Origin: an uncultured Lachnospiraceae bacterium
GTDB lineage: Bacteria; Bacillota; Clostridia; Lachnospirales; Lachnospiraceae
Assembly (NCBI GenBank): GCA_902766655.1
Contig: CACXEL010000434.1
Span: forward strand, 1 to 13,204
DNA length: 13,204 bases
Direction: 5' to 3'
Shown here: positions 12,509 through 13,204 of the stretch, in pieces
How the letters are laid out: each line of letters opens with the position of its first letter
How positions within the stretch are numbered: the first letter of the stretch is position 1
The notes under the pieces: generated by a model
Databases searched by the model: none
The model's input: only the letters and a program-made list of their open reading frames with translations
Told to the model about the DNA's origin: nothing
Program-made: the position numbers and the translations under genes

Positions 12509-13204
12509 ATGAAAGATCTTACACACCTGAATATGGAAGTCCGCCGCCAGAGCGGCATCAGTGCAACCGTAACTGTCCCCGCAGGCCAGGGGACGCACGA
12601 AGAGAACGCAGTCCGCGCATCCTTCGAGGTGCGCACGGAGGGCGGCGTCCGGATCCTCTCCCTGAAGCTGGCGCTCATGCAGAAGGAGCACTGGATCCTC
12701 GACGGATTCGCGCAGAGCGCGCCGGTCCGCATTTACCTGCCGCTGAACCCGAAGCCCCTCAAAATGACGGCCCTCTACATGTTCTGCGACTGGTGGACCC
12801 GCCCCGCCTTCGTGGACCGCTTCGAAGATATCCCGCCCCGCACCCAGGTCATTCTTATTAATAATGAAAACACCTGCGCCTGCCTGGTCCCCATGGTCGG
12901 CAAGGACTGGAAGGCCGTGGCGAACGGCGGCACGGAGACGGAGGTCTGCCTTGAGCTCGGCTGCGGCATGGGCGGCCATGTGGTAATCGACGAGCCGGTC
13001 TGCATTTACAGTGAGGGAAATACCGTCGCGGAGGCGGTCCACACCGCCTTCACCTGGCTGGCCGCAGAGAAAGGCATCCCCATGCGGACCGGGAGGCGGC
13101 TGCCGGAGGTCTTCAAGAGCCTTGGGTGGTGCAGCTGGAACGCATTTTACACCGACGTGGACGAGACCGGCCTGAGGCAGAAGGCCGCGGAGTTCGCGGA
13201 CAAG
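12509..13204 (+). CDS. Sip1/raffinose-synthase-like alpha-galactosidase (GH36-related), N-terminal part
   Basis: The frame is open for 232 codons to the window end, so the gene is cut by the edge and not broken in itself. The N-terminal part is a beta-rich domain containing MFCDWWTRPAF (about residues 92-102), FEDIPPRTQVILI and ELGCGMGG. The frame then reaches LGWCSWNAFYTDVDETGL (about 206-223), the counterpart of the WCTWDAFY strand that opens the TIM barrel in raffinose synthase / Sip1-related alpha-galactosidases (PF05691). The catalytic aspartates lie beyond the window. Bacterial members are generally treated as alpha-galactosidases; transferase activity is possible. No signal peptide is seen, so it is probably cytoplasmic. 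It is divergent from the YesL-like gene and, with the GH36 enzyme at 4788-7001, gives this locus two distantly related alpha-galactosyl enzymes. Confidence 0.85.
   Translation, partial: MKDLTHLNMEVRRQSGISATVTVPAGQGTHEENAVRASFEVRTEGGVRILSLKLALMQKEHWILDGFAQSAPVRIYLPLNPKPLKMTALYMFCDWWTRPAFVDRFEDIPPRTQVILINNENTCACLVPMVGKDWKAVANGGTETEVCLELGCGMGGHVVIDEPVCIYSEGNTVAEAVHTAFTWLAAEKGIPMRTGRRLPEVFKSLGWCSWNAFYTDVDETGLRQKAAEFADK

Noticed and set aside
12136..12861. 241-aa plus-strand frame through the repeat array
   Set aside because: It begins inside the repeats, which translate as an 11-residue unit because the period is 33 bp, then continues in the wrong frame over the Sip1-like gene.
1..13204. tRNA, rRNA, known riboswitch, phage or defence genes
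   Set aside because: No cloverleaf, ribosomal sequence, recognised aptamer, integrase, capsid, nuclease or toxin-antitoxin motif was seen on either strand.

Overview
The window reads as a carbohydrate-utilisation region of a fairly GC-rich member of the Clostridia, most likely a gut or rumen Lachnospiraceae-type organism. The reasons are strong Shine-Dalgarno sites (AGGAGG, GGGAGG), a CUT1-type sugar ABC transporter without its own ATPase, a YesL/DUF624 membrane protein, several AraC-type regulators, and palindromic intergenic repeats with a GGGACGGTTCT core of a kind I recall from clostridial genomes. The genus cannot be fixed from this sequence.

Layout, left to right. (i) 163-1551 (+) is a GPH/MelB-like sugar:cation symporter, followed by a terminator and a TATAAT promoter. 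(ii) 1673-2914 (+) is a 413-aa AraC-type regulator whose stop overlaps (ATGA) the start of a 76-aa protein at 2911-3141 that resembles a degenerate HPr fold. (iii) A long hairpin, 3139-3193, separates these from the convergent HD-domain phosphohydrolase gene at 3191-3778 (-). (iv) A block on the minus strand, transcribed right to left, holds a solute-binding lipoprotein (10675-9038), two permeases (8985-8089, 8070-7189), a GH36 alpha-galactosidase (7001-4788) and a cupin-AraC regulator (4739-3855). (v) 11281-12051 (-) is a YesL/DUF624 membrane protein with an acidic tail, its own promoter and a good terminator. (vi) 12509-13204 (+), divergent and cut by the window edge, is the N-terminal part of a Sip1/raffinose-synthase-like (GH36-related) enzyme.

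How it fits together (inference): the lipoprotein and permeases would import alpha-galactosides such as melibiose or raffinose-family sugars, powered by a shared MsmK-type ATPase encoded elsewhere. The GH36 enzyme and probably the Sip1-like enzyme would release galactose inside the cell, and the AraC regulator at the end of the block would control it. Candidate sites upstream of the ABC operon are two TATCCATAT direct repeats 20 bp apart and a near-perfect 16-bp palindrome in the leader.

Non-coding structure is the most unusual part. A repeat family with core GGGACGGTTCT/AGAACCGTCCC occupies four intergenic sites: a degenerate copy at 7-41, a simple hairpin at 3139-3193, a 59-bp palindromic variant at 3790-3848, and a five-core array at 12165-12326 with a 33-bp period and an orientation flip. 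The 605-bp gap 10676-11280 holds a 17-bp inverted repeat, a G-quadruplex motif and other hairpins. I found no RNA genes, CRISPR array, transposase or complete mobile element. The metabolic genes belong to known families; I see no clearly new multi-gene system, and the best leads are the repeats and the regulator/HPr-like pair.
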